Notes: generated from the letters alone by a model not told the origin. DNA of 64,000 nt from JACVRW01 sp963825345 (GCA_963825345.1 CAWGSQ010000010.1:62001-126000); one strand, 5' to 3'; counted from the first letter of the stretch, positions 34,655-42,857 are shown. Numbers and translations are program-made.

Positions 34655-36037
34655 ATGGCGAAAGGCCTTCCGAAGAGCAGGGTGAGACGCGCGGCCAAGG
34701 TCGGCCGGCTCGCGGGCGGCCAGACCGCGCGCGGCTATGTGACGAAGGCCGCCAACCTCACCCGCGGCGAGGAGGCCCGCCGCGCAGCGGTGGAGCGGCG
34801 CCAGATGGACGCGGCCGAGCAGATCTTCGACGTGCTCGGCCAGATGAAGGGTGCCGCGATGAAGGTCGGACAGGTGGCGTCGTTCATCGACACCGGCGCG
34901 TTCCCACCCGAGTTTCAGGAGCGCATCCAGGCGAAGCTCGCCGAGCTGCGCGATTCGGCCCCGCGCGTCCCGTTCCAGAAGATGCGCAAGGTGATCGAGG
35001 ACGACTTCGGCGAGAAGCTCGGCGACGTGTTCGCCGAGTTCCGCGAGGAGGCCGTGGCGGCGGCCTCCATCGGCCAGGTCTACCGCGCGCGCCTCCACGA
35101 CGGGCGGGACGTGGCGGTGAAGGTGCAATACCCGGGCGTCGCCCAGGCGGTGCGCGCGGATCTCCAGAACCTCGGGCTGATCATGCGGGTGGCCAAGCGG
35201 ATCGCGCCCGGGATGGACGCCAAGGCGATGACCGCGGAGATCAAGGAGCGGCTCACCGACGAGCTCGACTACGAGCACGAGGCCCAGCAGCATCGTGCGT
35301 TTGCGCGCAGCTGGCGCGGCCATCCCTTCATCTACGTGCCCTCGGTCGTGACCGAGCTGTCCACAGAGCACGTGCTCGTGAGCGAGTGGGTCGACGGCCT
35401 CGGCTTCGAGGAGCTGAAGGAGCGCGACCGCGCGACGCGCGACCGCTTCGGCGAGATCCTCTTCCGCTTCTTCTTCGGCTCGCTCTACCGCAACGGGCAC
35501 TTCTCCGGCGACCCCCACCCCGGCAACTACAGGCTGATGCCCGACGGCCGCGTGGCGTTCATGGACTTCGGGATGACGAAGCGCGTGACGCGCGAGGACA
35601 TCGACGCCGAGGTGGAGGCGCTGCGCGCCGTGATGGACGGCGACGTGGACGAGCTCTACCGGCGACTCGCCGAAATGGGCTTCTTCGACCCGGACGACGA
35701 GGAGGTCACGCCCGAGGCGGTCTTCGAGCACTTCCACGACGTGACCGCCTGGTACATCGAGGACCGCGAGGTCACGGTCGACCGCGCCCTCGTTTCCCAG
35801 GTCCTGATCGACTTCGGGGACCCGCGCTCGCGGCACTGGCAGCTGATGCGCCGCGAGACGATGCCCCCACAGGCGATGCTGGCACGCAGGATGGAGGCGC
35901 TCACGCTCGGGGTGCTGGGCCAGCTCGGCGCCACCGCCAACTGGCACCGGATCGCCCGCGAATGGCTGTTCGGCGACCCACCCTCCACCGAGCTCGGCGA
36001 GCTCGAGGAGCCCTTCCACACACGCGCGGCCGCCTGA
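34655..36037 (+). CDS. ABC1/UbiB-family atypical kinase (AarF type)
   Basis: 460 residues. Family motifs in order: the KxGQ signature in MKVGQVAS, the Ala-rich loop AAASIGQVYRA that replaces the kinase Gly-rich loop, the invariant Lys in VAVKVQYPGV, the catalytic GDPHPGN and the metal DFG in FMDFGMTKR. These proteins bind or hydrolyse ATP to support prenyl-lipid (quinone) or other lipid metabolism. No obvious C-terminal membrane pair is seen. Followed 2 bp later by a DNA glycosylase gene, so probably one transcript. Confidence 0.94.
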   Translation: MAKGLPKSRVRRAAKVGRLAGGQTARGYVTKAANLTRGEEARRAAVERRQMDAAEQIFDVLGQMKGAAMKVGQVASFIDTGAFPPEFQERIQAKLAELRDSAPRVPFQKMRKVIEDDFGEKLGDVFAEFREEAVAAASIGQVYRARLHDGRDVAVKVQYPGVAQAVRADLQNLGLIMRVAKRIAPGMDAKAMTAEIKERLTDELDYEHEAQQHRAFARSWRGHPFIYVPSVVTELSTEHVLVSEWVDGLGFEELKERDRATRDRFGEILFRFFFGSLYRNGHFSGDPHPGNYRLMPDGRVAFMDFGMTKRVTREDIDAEVEALRAVMDGDVDELYRRLAEMGFFDPDDEEVTPEAVFEHFHDVTAWYIEDREVTVDRALVSQVLIDFGDPRSRHWQLMRRETMPPQAMLARRMEALTLGVLGQLGATANWHRIAREWLFGDPPSTELGELEEPFHTRAAA

Positions 36038-36039
36038 GG

Positions 36040-36675
36040 ATGGCGATCAAGGCGACTCCGAAGGTGGTTGCTGCGCTGCGCGCTGCCGACCCCGTGATGG
36101 AGCGGCTGGTGGAGGAGCACGGCGCGATCGTTCGCAAGGACCTCAAGAGCGAGCGGCGTGGCGACGCCTACGGCGCGCTGCTCCGCTCGATTGTCGGGCA
36201 GCAGCTCTCCACGAAGGCCGCCGCGACGATCTACGGACGCATGCTCGACCTGTTCGGCGGCCACGCGCCCACGCCCAAGCAGCTCCTCGCGGTCGACCCG
36301 GACAAGATCCGCGCCGCGGGGCTCTCGCGCCCCAAGATCAGCTACCTGCGCGACCTCGCCGTGCACGTCGAGAAGGAGGAGCTCCAGTTGGAGCATCTCG
36401 ACGAGCTTCCGGACGAGGAGGTGATCGAGCAGCTCACCGCGGTGAAGGGCATCGGCGAGTGGAGCGCGCACATGTTCCTGATGTTCCACCTCGGCCGCCC
36501 CGACGTGCTGCCGGTGGGCGACCAGGGCATCCGCAACGCGGTCCGCGTCGAGTATCGGCTCCGCAAGCTGCCCGACGCGAAGCGGCTGGAGAAGATCGCA
36601 AAGCCCTGGCGCCCGTACCGGACGCTGGCATGCCTCTACCTGTGGAGCTCGCTAGACAACAAGCCGGGCACGTAG
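36040..36675 (+). CDS. HhH-GPD DNA glycosylase (3-methyladenine DNA glycosylase II type)
   Basis: 211 residues, the size of the short AlkA/MAG-like base-excision enzymes. The helix-hairpin-helix is LTAVKGIGEWSAHMFLMF, followed by the catalytic Asp in LPVGDQGIRN. No C-terminal Cys cluster, so no Fe-S site as in EndoIII/MutY. It should excise alkylated purines from DNA. The start is ATG 36040, 2 bp after the kinase stop. Its last 24 bases overlap the convergent phosphatase gene. Confidence 0.93.
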   Translation: MAIKATPKVVAALRAADPVMERLVEEHGAIVRKDLKSERRGDAYGALLRSIVGQQLSTKAAATIYGRMLDLFGGHAPTPKQLLAVDPDKIRAAGLSRPKISYLRDLAVHVEKEELQLEHLDELPDEEVIEQLTAVKGIGEWSAHMFLMFHLGRPDVLPVGDQGIRNAVRVEYRLRKLPDAKRLEKIAKPWRPYRTLACLYLWSSLDNKPGT

Positions 36676-37359
36676 CGCCGGCCGGTCGTAGTCGAGCCTC
36701 GCGACCAGGTCGGTGACGAGCTCACGCGCCGATGTGCCCCTCTTCGTGAGGAACTCCTCGAGCGCAGGGTCGTGGGTGTGCGCGCGCTCCGCGGCCAGCG
36801 CGTAGTCGTCCGCGATGACCTCGGGTGAGACGCCGGCGACCGTGAGTGCAGCTATCGCCACGAGACCCGTTCGGTCGCGGCCTCCCACGCAGTGGAAGAG
36901 CACGCCGCCGGGCTGCGCCCCTTCGATCGCGTCGAGCACACGCTCGAGTCGATCCGGGAAGCGCTCGATAAACGGGCGGTAGTAGAGAGGGGTCCCGAAC
37001 TGCGGGCCGTTCATCCAGTCGACCCAGAACTCGGGGTCCTCGTCCAAGCGGTCGAGCGAGATGTGGATCGTCTCGACGCCTCCCGGGTTGTCGACCAGCT
37101 CGTCGTCGTTACGCAGGTCGATGATCGTGCGCACGCCGTGCGCGCGAAGCGCCTCCCAGCCGGCGGGAGTCAGTCGATCGACCGCCTCGGAGCGAACTAA
37201 TGCGCCTCGGCGGGTCACACGGCCGTCAGCCGTGGGCAACCCGCCGAGGTCGCGTGCATTTACGCAGCCGTCCCAGTGGAGGTCGCGCTCGGCCGTCAGA
37301 CCGAGGCGCCGCAGCTCGGCTCTTCTTCCGCAACACGGAAGGAGGAGCCGCACCCACAT
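36652..37359 (-). CDS. Tyrosine-protein phosphatase (Y_phosphatase3 type)
   Basis: 235 residues with the protein-tyrosine-phosphatase loop HCVGGRDRTG (about 155-164), the family N-terminal block NARDLGGLPTADG and an upstream RSEAVDRL segment, typical of IphP/LipA-like bacterial phosphatases that act on phosphotyrosine or phosphoinositides. ATG 37359 or GTG 37353 are the only starts available before the conserved NARDLGG block, so the gene overlaps the end of erpA by 58-64 bp. The region upstream of the conserved block is poorly conserved in character. Cytoplasmic. Confidence 0.88.
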   Translation of the reverse strand: MWVRLLLPCCGRRAELRRLGLTAERDLHWDGCVNARDLGGLPTADGRVTRRGALVRSEAVDRLTPAGWEALRAHGVRTIIDLRNDDELVDNPGGVETIHISLDRLDEDPEFWVDWMNGPQFGTPLYYRPFIERFPDRLERVLDAIEGAQPGGVLFHCVGGRDRTGLVAIAALTVAGVSPEVIADDYALAAERAHTHDPALEEFLTKRGTSARELVTDLVARLDYDRPALRARLVV

Positions 37360-37655
37360 GAGGCGACAACGTTCGGATTCGAGACCTCGAAGCCGGAGCC
37401 CATGAAGCTCTCGGTGAAGTCGACGGTCGAACCGTCGACGTACTGCATGCTCGCGGGGTCCACCAGGACCCGGATGCCCGAGATCTCGAAGACATGGTCA
37501 TCCTCACGCTTTTCGTCCAGGGCGAGTGCGTACTGGAAGCCGGAGCATCCGCCTCCCTTTACGCCGACCCGCAGGCCGACGACGTCGCCCTCGGCACCCT
37601 GGCCGGACATGAACTCGGCAACCTTCTCCGCAGCTATGTCGGTGAGTTGAACCAT
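37296..37655 (-). CDS. erpA: Iron-sulfur cluster insertion protein, ErpA/IscA (HesB) type
   Basis: 119 residues, A-type Fe-S carrier. The three conserved cysteines are present: GGCSGF (Cys38) and the C-terminal pair in SCGCGSSF. It receives clusters from the assembly scaffold and delivers them to apo-proteins. It is divergent from a BolA and CGFS-glutaredoxin pair, which cooperate in Fe-S trafficking, so the location is functionally coherent. A TACAAT box lies 8 nt before the ATG and there is no SD. Confidence 0.95.
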   Translation of the reverse strand: MVQLTDIAAEKVAEFMSGQGAEGDVVGLRVGVKGGGCSGFQYALALDEKREDDHVFEISGIRVLVDPASMQYVDGSTVDFTESFMGSGFEVSNPNVVASCGCGSSFRVAEEEPSCGASV

Positions 37656-37663
37656 CTGCCCAG

Positions 37664-37691
37664 ATTGTATCGGCGTCGGCGTCGGTACTCT
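37664..37691. promoter_or_regulatory. Divergent promoter boxes for erpA (minus) and bolA (plus)
   Basis: TACAAT on the minus strand (37664-37669) ends 8 nt before the erpA ATG. TACTCT on the plus strand (37686-37691) ends 9 nt before the bolA GTG. Between them lies GC-rich CGGCGTCGGCGTCGG. Both genes lack ribosome sites. Shared placement suggests common control of the Fe-S genes. Confidence 0.5.
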
Positions 37692-37700
37692 GAATTACCC

Positions 37701-37940
37701 GTGCCAACCGAAGCAGAACTTCGAGAGCGCATAGAGCAGGCCCTGCCTGGGGCCGAGGTCTCCGTGCAGGACACAACCGGAGGCGGAGACCACTTCCGCG
37801 CCGAGGTCGTGTCCGACCGTTTCGAGGGCCTCAGCCGCATCCAGCAGCACAAGCTGATCTATGACGTGTTCGGCGAAGAGGTCGGCGGCGCGATCCACGC
37901 GCTCTCGATAAAGACCCAAACTCCTGGAGAGGGACGATGA
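37701..37940 (+). CDS. BolA-family protein
   Basis: 79 residues from GTG 37701. It has the BolA core: D-x-T-GGGDHFRAEVVS with the conserved His used for cluster binding with glutaredoxin, then the helix SRIQQHKLIYDVFGEEVGG and the HALSIKT strand. BolA pairs with CGFS glutaredoxins to form [2Fe-2S] complexes, and here the partner gene overlaps it by 4 bp (ATGA). Small, cytosolic. Confidence 0.93.
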   Translation: MPTEAELRERIEQALPGAEVSVQDTTGGGDHFRAEVVSDRFEGLSRIQQHKLIYDVFGEEVGGAIHALSIKTQTPGEGR

Positions 37941-38344
37941 CGAACGAAGAGATCCGTGGCTTCATCGAGAACGCCATCAGTGAGAACAAGGTGATGCTCT
38001 TCATGAAGGGCACGCCCCAGCAGCCGGCCTGCGGCTTCTCCATGCGCACCTCGGGAGCCCTGAACGCGCTTGGCGTGAAGTACGCCGCGCTCGACATCCT
38101 CCCCGACCCCCGCATCCGCGAGGAGCTGTCCTCGCTGTCCGGCTGGCCGACGATCCCGCAGCTCTTCGTCGACGGCGAGCTGGTGGGCGGCTGCGACATC
38201 GTCATGGAGATGTTCGAGTCGGGTGACCTGGCCGAGACGCTCGGAGTGGAGCAGCCCGAGCTGGACGAGGCGCCGGCCGAGCCGGAGCACGAGCAGCTGC
38301 CACAGCGGCAGAGCGGAATCGGGCTCGAGAACCGCCTGAACTAG
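37937..38344 (+). CDS. Monothiol glutaredoxin, CGFS type (Grx4/GrxD-like)
   Basis: 135 residues. Motif KGTPQQPACGFSMR contains the active CGFS, then WPTIPQLFVDGELVGGCDIV for glutathione/thiol and cluster binding. The family binds a [2Fe-2S] cluster with BolA and moves it to targets. The last 30 residues are an acidic Gln/Glu-rich tail beyond the usual domain. Actinobacteria generally use mycothiol instead of glutathione; the ligand in this organism is unknown. Confidence 0.95.
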   Translation: MTNEEIRGFIENAISENKVMLFMKGTPQQPACGFSMRTSGALNALGVKYAALDILPDPRIREELSSLSGWPTIPQLFVDGELVGGCDIVMEMFESGDLAETLGVEQPELDEAPAEPEHEQLPQRQSGIGLENRLN

Positions 38345-38496
38345 GCGGTGGCGGCCTGCGCGCCGCCGGCGAGCTGCTTGAGCCGCTCCCAACGCGACGG
38401 GCTGCCCGGCCGTGTGCGCCGGTACTCGTTGATCGTGAGTCCGGGACGGATGCTCGTCTCCATATAGAGGACCTGGTTGTTGGGGTTCGAGTTCAT
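38341..38496 (-). CDS. Small hypothetical protein (51 aa)
   Basis: ATG 38496 to TAG 38341 encodes 51 residues, with IRPGLTINEYRRTRP and SRWERLKQLAGG as the most structured parts. No family recognised and no membrane segment. It fills the gap after the glutaredoxin gene, with which its stop overlaps by 3 bases. The basic/aromatic middle resembles short conserved actinobacterial proteins, but this could not be verified. Confidence 0.5.
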   Translation of the reverse strand: MNSNPNNQVLYMETSIRPGLTINEYRRTRPGSPSRWERLKQLAGGAQAATA

Positions 38497-38599
38497 GCGA
38501 GCAGCGTCCCACCGCGCAGGGCCTCGAAAAATGCGGCGAGCAGGTGTCTGAAGGTGCGGAAATGCACCCCTCAGGGTGCGGCAAACCGCCCCCCTCCGC

Positions 38600-38761
38600 T
38601 TACTCGATCTCGTACTGGCAGTGCCGGCAGCGGCGCGCTGACATCGGAATCTGCGCTCTGCAGCGGGGGCACGCGCGCTTGGGGCGGTGGGCGAGCATGC
38701 CGCCGATCCCGCAGAGACCCAGAGCGGCGGCGAGCGCGAAGAAGTAGAGGCCGCCGGACAC
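38600..38761 (-). CDS. Small membrane-anchored zinc-ribbon protein (53 aa)
   Basis: GTG 38761 to TAA 38600. Residues 4-24 are one hydrophobic segment (LYFFALAAALGLCGIGGML). They are followed by a zinc-ribbon with two CxxC pairs, ACPRCRAQIP and RRCRHCQYEIE. Short membrane-plus-ribbon proteins of this kind are frequent and uncharacterised. It lies 8 bp after the next minus-strand gene, suggesting a common mRNA. Confidence 0.65.
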   Translation of the reverse strand: MSGGLYFFALAAALGLCGIGGMLAHRPKRACPRCRAQIPMSARRCRHCQYEIE

Positions 38762-38769
38762 CGGTCCAG

Positions 38770-38988
38770 CTAACTGCGCGGGGGACGCTTGCGCCGCTGC
38801 TCGTCCAGCGTCTTCTTGCCGCGCTCCGCGAATCCGCGGGCCTGCTTCTTGTAGCGCTCCTTCTCCTCAGGGGAAAGGGATTGCCAGCGCTCCCACGCCA
38901 TCAGCACGTAAGGCCAGGCGCGGCGGACGCCGCGCGCGGCTCCGCGGGCGCGGCCGAGGCGGCCTACTGGTCTTTGCGTTCTAGCCAT
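38770..38988 (-). CDS. Small basic hypothetical protein (72 aa)
   Basis: ATG 38988 to TAG 38770, 72 residues, preceded by a fair ribosome site (TGGAG, 8-9 nt away). Arg-rich N-terminus, then WPYVLMAWERWQSLSPEEKERYKK and an Arg/Lys-rich tail. It overlaps the end of the upstream glutaredoxin-like gene by 25 bp in another frame. The WxxLSPEEKERY segment looks like a conserved short helical motif of actinobacterial proteins; function unknown. Confidence 0.6.
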   Translation of the reverse strand: MARTQRPVGRLGRARGAARGVRRAWPYVLMAWERWQSLSPEEKERYKKQARGFAERGKKTLDEQRRKRPPRS

Positions 38989-39215
38989 TCGAGGTACTCC
39001 AGTATCCGGTGCGAGTCGTGGATCACGTCGTCTCCGTACACGAGGACCGGTACCCATCTTTGGCCGGTCAACTCCTCGACCTCGGGTCGGTCGCGCTTCA
39101 GGAACGGAACCCTGACCTCGTCGAAGTCGATCTCCTTGGCACGCATGCGGCGCGCCACCTTGCCGCAGCGACACACCAGGTCCGTGGGGGCCTTGCAGCG
39201 GTAGAGCGTCGTCAC
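38964..39215 (-). CDS. Glutaredoxin-like / glutathione S-transferase N-terminal-like domain protein
   Basis: 83 residues with a thioredoxin fold pattern: beta strand TTLYRC, a Cys cluster (CKAPTDLVCRCGKV), the cis-Pro segment QRWVPVLVYGDDVIHDSHRILEYLE (shown in parts: WVPVLVYGD and the SHRI helix). The cysteine spacing differs from CPYC glutaredoxins, so redox activity is uncertain. The Ser-His after the fourth strand matches GST N-domains. First gene of a small minus-strand cluster. Confidence 0.82.
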   Translation of the reverse strand: MTTLYRCKAPTDLVCRCGKVARRMRAKEIDFDEVRVPFLKRDRPEVEELTGQRWVPVLVYGDDVIHDSHRILEYLEWLERKDQ

Positions 39216-39337
39216 TCCCCTCAGATTATTTGACGAAGGCGATGGCCCGTGAGAGTTTGGAGAACGGCCCTTCTTGGTGGCACTCGCCGGCGCTCACAGC
39301 GCCCCGCCGCCTCCACTGGCCCGGAGGCGCGGCCGCC

Positions 39338-40414
39338 CTAACGGACGATCACGCGGCGCACCAGCCCCGCCGCTCCATCGGCGGCCCCGAGCGCCATCCC
39401 GGCCACGCGGTACTGGATCTGCTGTGAGCGGCGTGTGCGGGCGATGCGGTCGTGCTCGCGCTCCAGGTGCCACGCCACCGTGGCGTCGAGCGTCTCCTCG
39501 TGCGGCCGCGCGCGCCAGCCGAGCACGCGCTGCGCCTTGGTGGAGCGATACGTCCAGCTGTTGCCCGCGGCGCGCACCTCGGACGGGGTCATCGGCCACG
39601 CGCGCCGGCCGGCGCCGAGCATCGCGGCCGCAGCCTCGGCCGCCCGCGGCGGGATCCGCACCGGGGTCGGCACGCCCGACAGCCGCCCGAGATCGGCGAA
39701 GAGGCGCTCGAAGGTGAAGTTGCGGCCGCTGAGCAGGTAGCGCTCCCCCACCGCGCCGCGCAGGTCCGCGAGCAGGTGCCCCGCTGCGGCATCGCGAACG
39801 TCCACGATCCCGATGGCGCCATCGGTGTAGACCGGGATCCGGCCCAGCAGGAAGCTGCGCACCAGGCGCGTCGACGAAAGCAGCTGGTCGCCCGCCCCGA
39901 GGCACACGGCGGGGTTCACGCACACAAGCGGAAGCCCGTGTGCGGCCACGCGCATCGCCTCGACCTCCGCCTCGTGCACCGAGTTCACGTACGGGATGCC
40001 GAGCTTCGAGGCCGTGAAGAGCTGCGTCTCGGTGGCGGTCTTGCCGTCGGCGGCCGGCCCGACCGCCGCGGCGCTCGACGTGTACACGACCCGCTCGACC
40101 TCGGCCCTCAGGCTCTCCTCCATCACGAGCTTCGTGCCGCCCACGTTCACGTCGAAGAGGCGCGCCTCGTCGGCCGGGCGCACCGAGGTCACGCCCGCGC
40201 AGTGGAACACGCGCTCGACTCCCTTCAGCGCGCGCCTCACCGAGCGACGGTCGCGCACCTCGAGCTTCACCCGTGGGCTGTCGAGATCGGCGATCGCGAG
40301 GTCGGGCGACCCCTCCTCCACGCCGAGCCGGACCTCGTCCCCGCGCTCGACGAGCAGCCGGGCGACGTTCGATCCGATGAAGCCGGTGGCTCCGGTGACG
40401 AGGGTCGCAGCCAA
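39338..40414 (-). CDS. NAD-dependent epimerase/dehydratase, HpnA/dihydroflavonol-reductase-like
   Basis: 358 residues, extended SDR. The cofactor motif is TGATGFIGSN (7-16) and the Ser in VVYTSSAAAVG is present. The catalytic Tyr-x3-Lys should follow in PYVNSVHEAE, but the Lys position is Val, so normal dehydrogenase chemistry is doubtful. The overall similarity is to hopanoid-associated sugar epimerases (HpnA). The C-terminal Arg-rich tail (about 325-358) is extra. Followed by about 120 bp without a recognised gene. Confidence 0.88.
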   Translation of the reverse strand: MAATLVTGATGFIGSNVARLLVERGDEVRLGVEEGSPDLAIADLDSPRVKLEVRDRRSVRRALKGVERVFHCAGVTSVRPADEARLFDVNVGGTKLVMEESLRAEVERVVYTSSAAAVGPAADGKTATETQLFTASKLGIPYVNSVHEAEVEAMRVAAHGLPLVCVNPAVCLGAGDQLLSSTRLVRSFLLGRIPVYTDGAIGIVDVRDAAAGHLLADLRGAVGERYLLSGRNFTFERLFADLGRLSGVPTPVRIPPRAAEAAAAMLGAGRRAWPMTPSEVRAAGNSWTYRSTKAQRVLGWRARPHEETLDATVAWHLEREHDRIARTRRSQQIQYRVAGMALGAADGAAGLVRRVIVR

Positions 40415-40415
40415 C

Positions 40416-40823
40416 TCAGAGAAGGTGCGTGTGCTGTCTGTGAAGGCCTTCGAACAGCCGCTGGCAGTGCAGGCAGCGCACCGTTTCGGGAACCGCGTTC
40501 AGGCGCTCCGGCGGGATCGGCTGGTGGCAGTTGAGGCAGGTGCCGTAGCTGCCGTCGGCGAGCGCCCGGCGCGCCTCCGCGATCCGGCGCTCCTCCTCGT
40601 CGAAGAAGATCCCGGCCGTCTCGTCGAGCTCCTCCTCGTGGGTCTCGGTGCCGAGATCGCCCGGATGGTTATCCACGTGAGCGAGTTCGCCGCCGTGCAT
40701 GCCATCGCTCTCGCGGTGCATTGCCAAGCGCGTGCGCTTCAGCTCATCGAGCCGAGCGTCGAGACGCGCCTCGATGCCCTCTCGCTCCTCCACTTGGGTC
40801 GAGTGTACGGCGTCGCGACCCAT
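40416..40823 (-). CDS. DksA/TraR-family C4 zinc-finger protein
   Basis: 135 residues. The N-terminal coiled coil (about 10-85) is Arg/Glu rich, and the C4 zinc finger is CLNC...CLHC. A DxxDxA-like acidic tip that defines true DksA is not obvious, so it may be a DksA-like RNA polymerase-binding protein without that activity. It ends 2 bp before the epimerase gene begins. Divergent from degV with 24 bp between. Confidence 0.88.
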   Translation of the reverse strand: MGRDAVHSTQVEEREGIEARLDARLDELKRTRLAMHRESDGMHGGELAHVDNHPGDLGTETHEEELDETAGIFFDEEERRIAEARRALADGSYGTCLNCHQPIPPERLNAVPETVRCLHCQRLFEGLHRQHTHLL

Positions 40824-40832
40824 GACAGTGGA

Positions 40833-40838
40833 TAGGCT
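40833..40838 (+). promoter_or_regulatory. Candidate -10 box of the DegV-family gene
   Basis: TAGGCT ends 9 nt before ATG 40848, the same sequence and nearly the same spacing as at the FAH gene. No SD precedes the start. Confidence 0.45.
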
Positions 40839-40847
40839 GCCCGCCGC

Positions 40848-41717
40848 ATGGCCCCCGTTGCCGTGGTCACCGACAGCACCTCGTACCTACCGCCGGAGCT
40901 GATCGAGCGTCACGGCATTCACGTCGTCCCCCTTTACGTCGTCTTCGGCGGCGACCGGACCGTGCCGGAGGTGGAGATCACCGACTACCCGGCGTTCTTC
41001 GAGGAGCTGCGGAGCGCGGAGTCGCTGCCCACCACCTCGCAGCCATCGGTGGGCGACTTCACCTCGGTGTTCGAGCCGCTCCTCGCCGACGGTGGCGAGG
41101 TCCTGTCCGTGCACATCTCGGGCGGGCTCTCGGGCACGCCGGAGGCGGCGCGCCAGGCGAAGGAGGCGCTCAGCCGCGACGGCAAGGGCGGCGAGCGCGT
41201 GGAGGTGGTGGACTCGACCACGGCGGCCGGCGGGCTCGGCTTCATGGTGCTGGCGGCCGCGAAGGCGGCGCGCGACGGGGCCAGCGCGAAGGAGGCGGCC
41301 GAGCACGTGGCCGACGCGCGCAAGGAGCTGCGGCTCTGGTTCGCGATCGACACGCTCGAGTTCCTCAGGCGCGGCGGGCGCATCGGCGCGGCCAGCGCCT
41401 GGATCGGCTCGACCCTGCGGGTGAAGCCGATCCTGACCGTGGAGAACGAGATGACCCCGGTCGAGCGCGTGCGCACCTCGTCGCGCATGTTCGAGCGCCT
41501 CGTGGAGTACGCCCGCGGCTGCGCGGAGTCGGGCGCCGACGCATGGTCGGCCCAGCACATCAACGCGCCCGACCAGTGCAATGCGCTCATCGAGCGCTGC
41601 GCGGAGGTCTACGGGTCCCAGCCCACGATCGTCAGCGAGATCGGACCCGTGCTGTCGGCCCACACCGGACCGGGCCTGCTCGGGACCGGCGCGATCCCGA
41701 AGCACTTCATCGAGTAG
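40848..41717 (+). CDS. DegV-family fatty-acid-binding protein
   Basis: 289 residues. Family marks: VVTDSTSYLP at the N-terminus, TSQPSVGDF, SGGLSGTPEAA and the RRGGRIG motif. DegV proteins bind a long-chain fatty acid and, in Firmicutes, hand it to a fatty acid kinase as FakB; no FakA is nearby. Cytosolic. Followed by a transporter gene 33 bp later. Confidence 0.94.
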   Translation: MAPVAVVTDSTSYLPPELIERHGIHVVPLYVVFGGDRTVPEVEITDYPAFFEELRSAESLPTTSQPSVGDFTSVFEPLLADGGEVLSVHISGGLSGTPEAARQAKEALSRDGKGGERVEVVDSTTAAGGLGFMVLAAAKAARDGASAKEAAEHVADARKELRLWFAIDTLEFLRRGGRIGAASAWIGSTLRVKPILTVENEMTPVERVRTSSRMFERLVEYARGCAESGADAWSAQHINAPDQCNALIERCAEVYGSQPTIVSEIGPVLSAHTGPGLLGTGAIPKHFIE

Positions 41718-41750
41718 GAAGCGGGCCCGGCGGGGCGAATACCGCCCTTG

Positions 41751-42857
41751 GTGCTCAGCGTCCGAAACATCGTGCGCATCGTGCTCGTGGTCGTGTGCGT
41801 GGTGATCACGCTGTACCTGCTCTGGCAGCTACGGAAGCCGATCAGCTGGGTGCTGATCTCGATCTTCCTCGCGGTGGCGCTCTCCCCGCCCGTGAACTAC
41901 CTGGCGCGGAGCATGAAGCGTGGCTTGGCGATCGCGCTCGTCTACGTCGGCCTGCTGCTCGTGCCGATCCTGCTGATCGCCCTGATCGTCCCGCCGCTGA
42001 TCACCGAGGGGAACAACTTCGCCGACAACGTCCCGCAGTACGCGGATGACGTGACCGAGTTCGTCCAGAAGAACAAGCGGCTCCGCGAGCTGAACGAGGA
42101 CTACGACATCACGCAGAAGCTTCAGGACGAGGCCGGGAAGCTCCCCGACCGGCTCGGCGGGGCCGCCGGCACGCTGCGAGACATCGGCATCGGCATCGTC
42201 AGCTCCCTCTTCGCGCTGCTCACGATCCTCGTGATGACGGCGTTCCTGCTCGGCAGCGGAAAGGAATGGTCCGACCGGATCATCGCGTCGCGACCACCCG
42301 AGCAGAGGGAGCGCCTGCGGCGGTCGCGTGACCACATGGCGAGCGCCGTGAGCGGCTACGTGGCGGGCGCGATGACCATCGCGCTGATCGCCGGTATCGC
42401 CACCTTTATCGTGCTGACGATCCTCGGCGTCCCGTTCGCGGGGCCGCTCGCGGTGCTGGCCGGCCTGATGTCGCTGATCCCGATGGTGGGAGCCACGATC
42501 GCCGCCGTTCTGATCGGGATTGTCACTCTGTTCGAGGACTTCCCCACGGCGACGATCATCTGGACGATCTGGGCGATCGTCTACCAGCAGCTCGAGAACA
42601 ACCTGATCCAGCCGCAGATCCAGAAGCGGACGGTGAACGTCCATCCGTTCGTCACGATCGTGGCCGTCCTGTTCGGCGGCACGCTGCTCGGAGTGATGGG
42701 CGCGATCGTCGCCATCCCCGTGGCGGCGTCGATCCAGATCCTGATCCGCGAGTACGTCGACCTGCGGACGGTCTCGCTGAAGGCGCCCGAGCCACCGCCG
42801 CCGCCCGGCGCGGCGCCGCCCGGCGCGCCGCCGCCGCCGGACCCCGTCCCGGCGTAG
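41751..42857 (+). CDS. AI-2E/PerM-family transporter
   Basis: 368 residues from GTG 41751 (TTG 41748 is equally open). It has 7-8 predicted membrane segments in two groups, separated by a cytoplasmic helical region (about 95-145), and the family C-terminal block IVYQQLENNLIQPQI. The tail is Pro-rich (PPPPPGAAPPGAPPPPD). The name comes from one member suspected to export AI-2; most relatives are Na+/H+ or solute exporters, so quorum signalling is not implied. Confidence 0.92.
   Translation: MLSVRNIVRIVLVVVCVVITLYLLWQLRKPISWVLISIFLAVALSPPVNYLARSMKRGLAIALVYVGLLLVPILLIALIVPPLITEGNNFADNVPQYADDVTEFVQKNKRLRELNEDYDITQKLQDEAGKLPDRLGGAAGTLRDIGIGIVSSLFALLTILVMTAFLLGSGKEWSDRIIASRPPEQRERLRRSRDHMASAVSGYVAGAMTIALIAGIATFIVLTILGVPFAGPLAVLAGLMSLIPMVGATIAAVLIGIVTLFEDFPTATIIWTIWAIVYQQLENNLIQPQIQKRTVNVHPFVTIVAVLFGGTLLGVMGAIVAIPVAASIQILIREYVDLRTVSLKAPEPPPPPGAAPPGAPPPPDPVPA

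Noticed and set aside
39216..39337. Gene in the 122-bp space before the NAD-epimerase end
   Set aside because: No frame of useful length, no hairpin or tRNA-like structure was recognised; treated as plain intergenic sequence.
41751..42857. Autoinducer-2 exporter
   Set aside because: The family name is historical; no luxS-type gene is in the window, so only a general transporter call is given.
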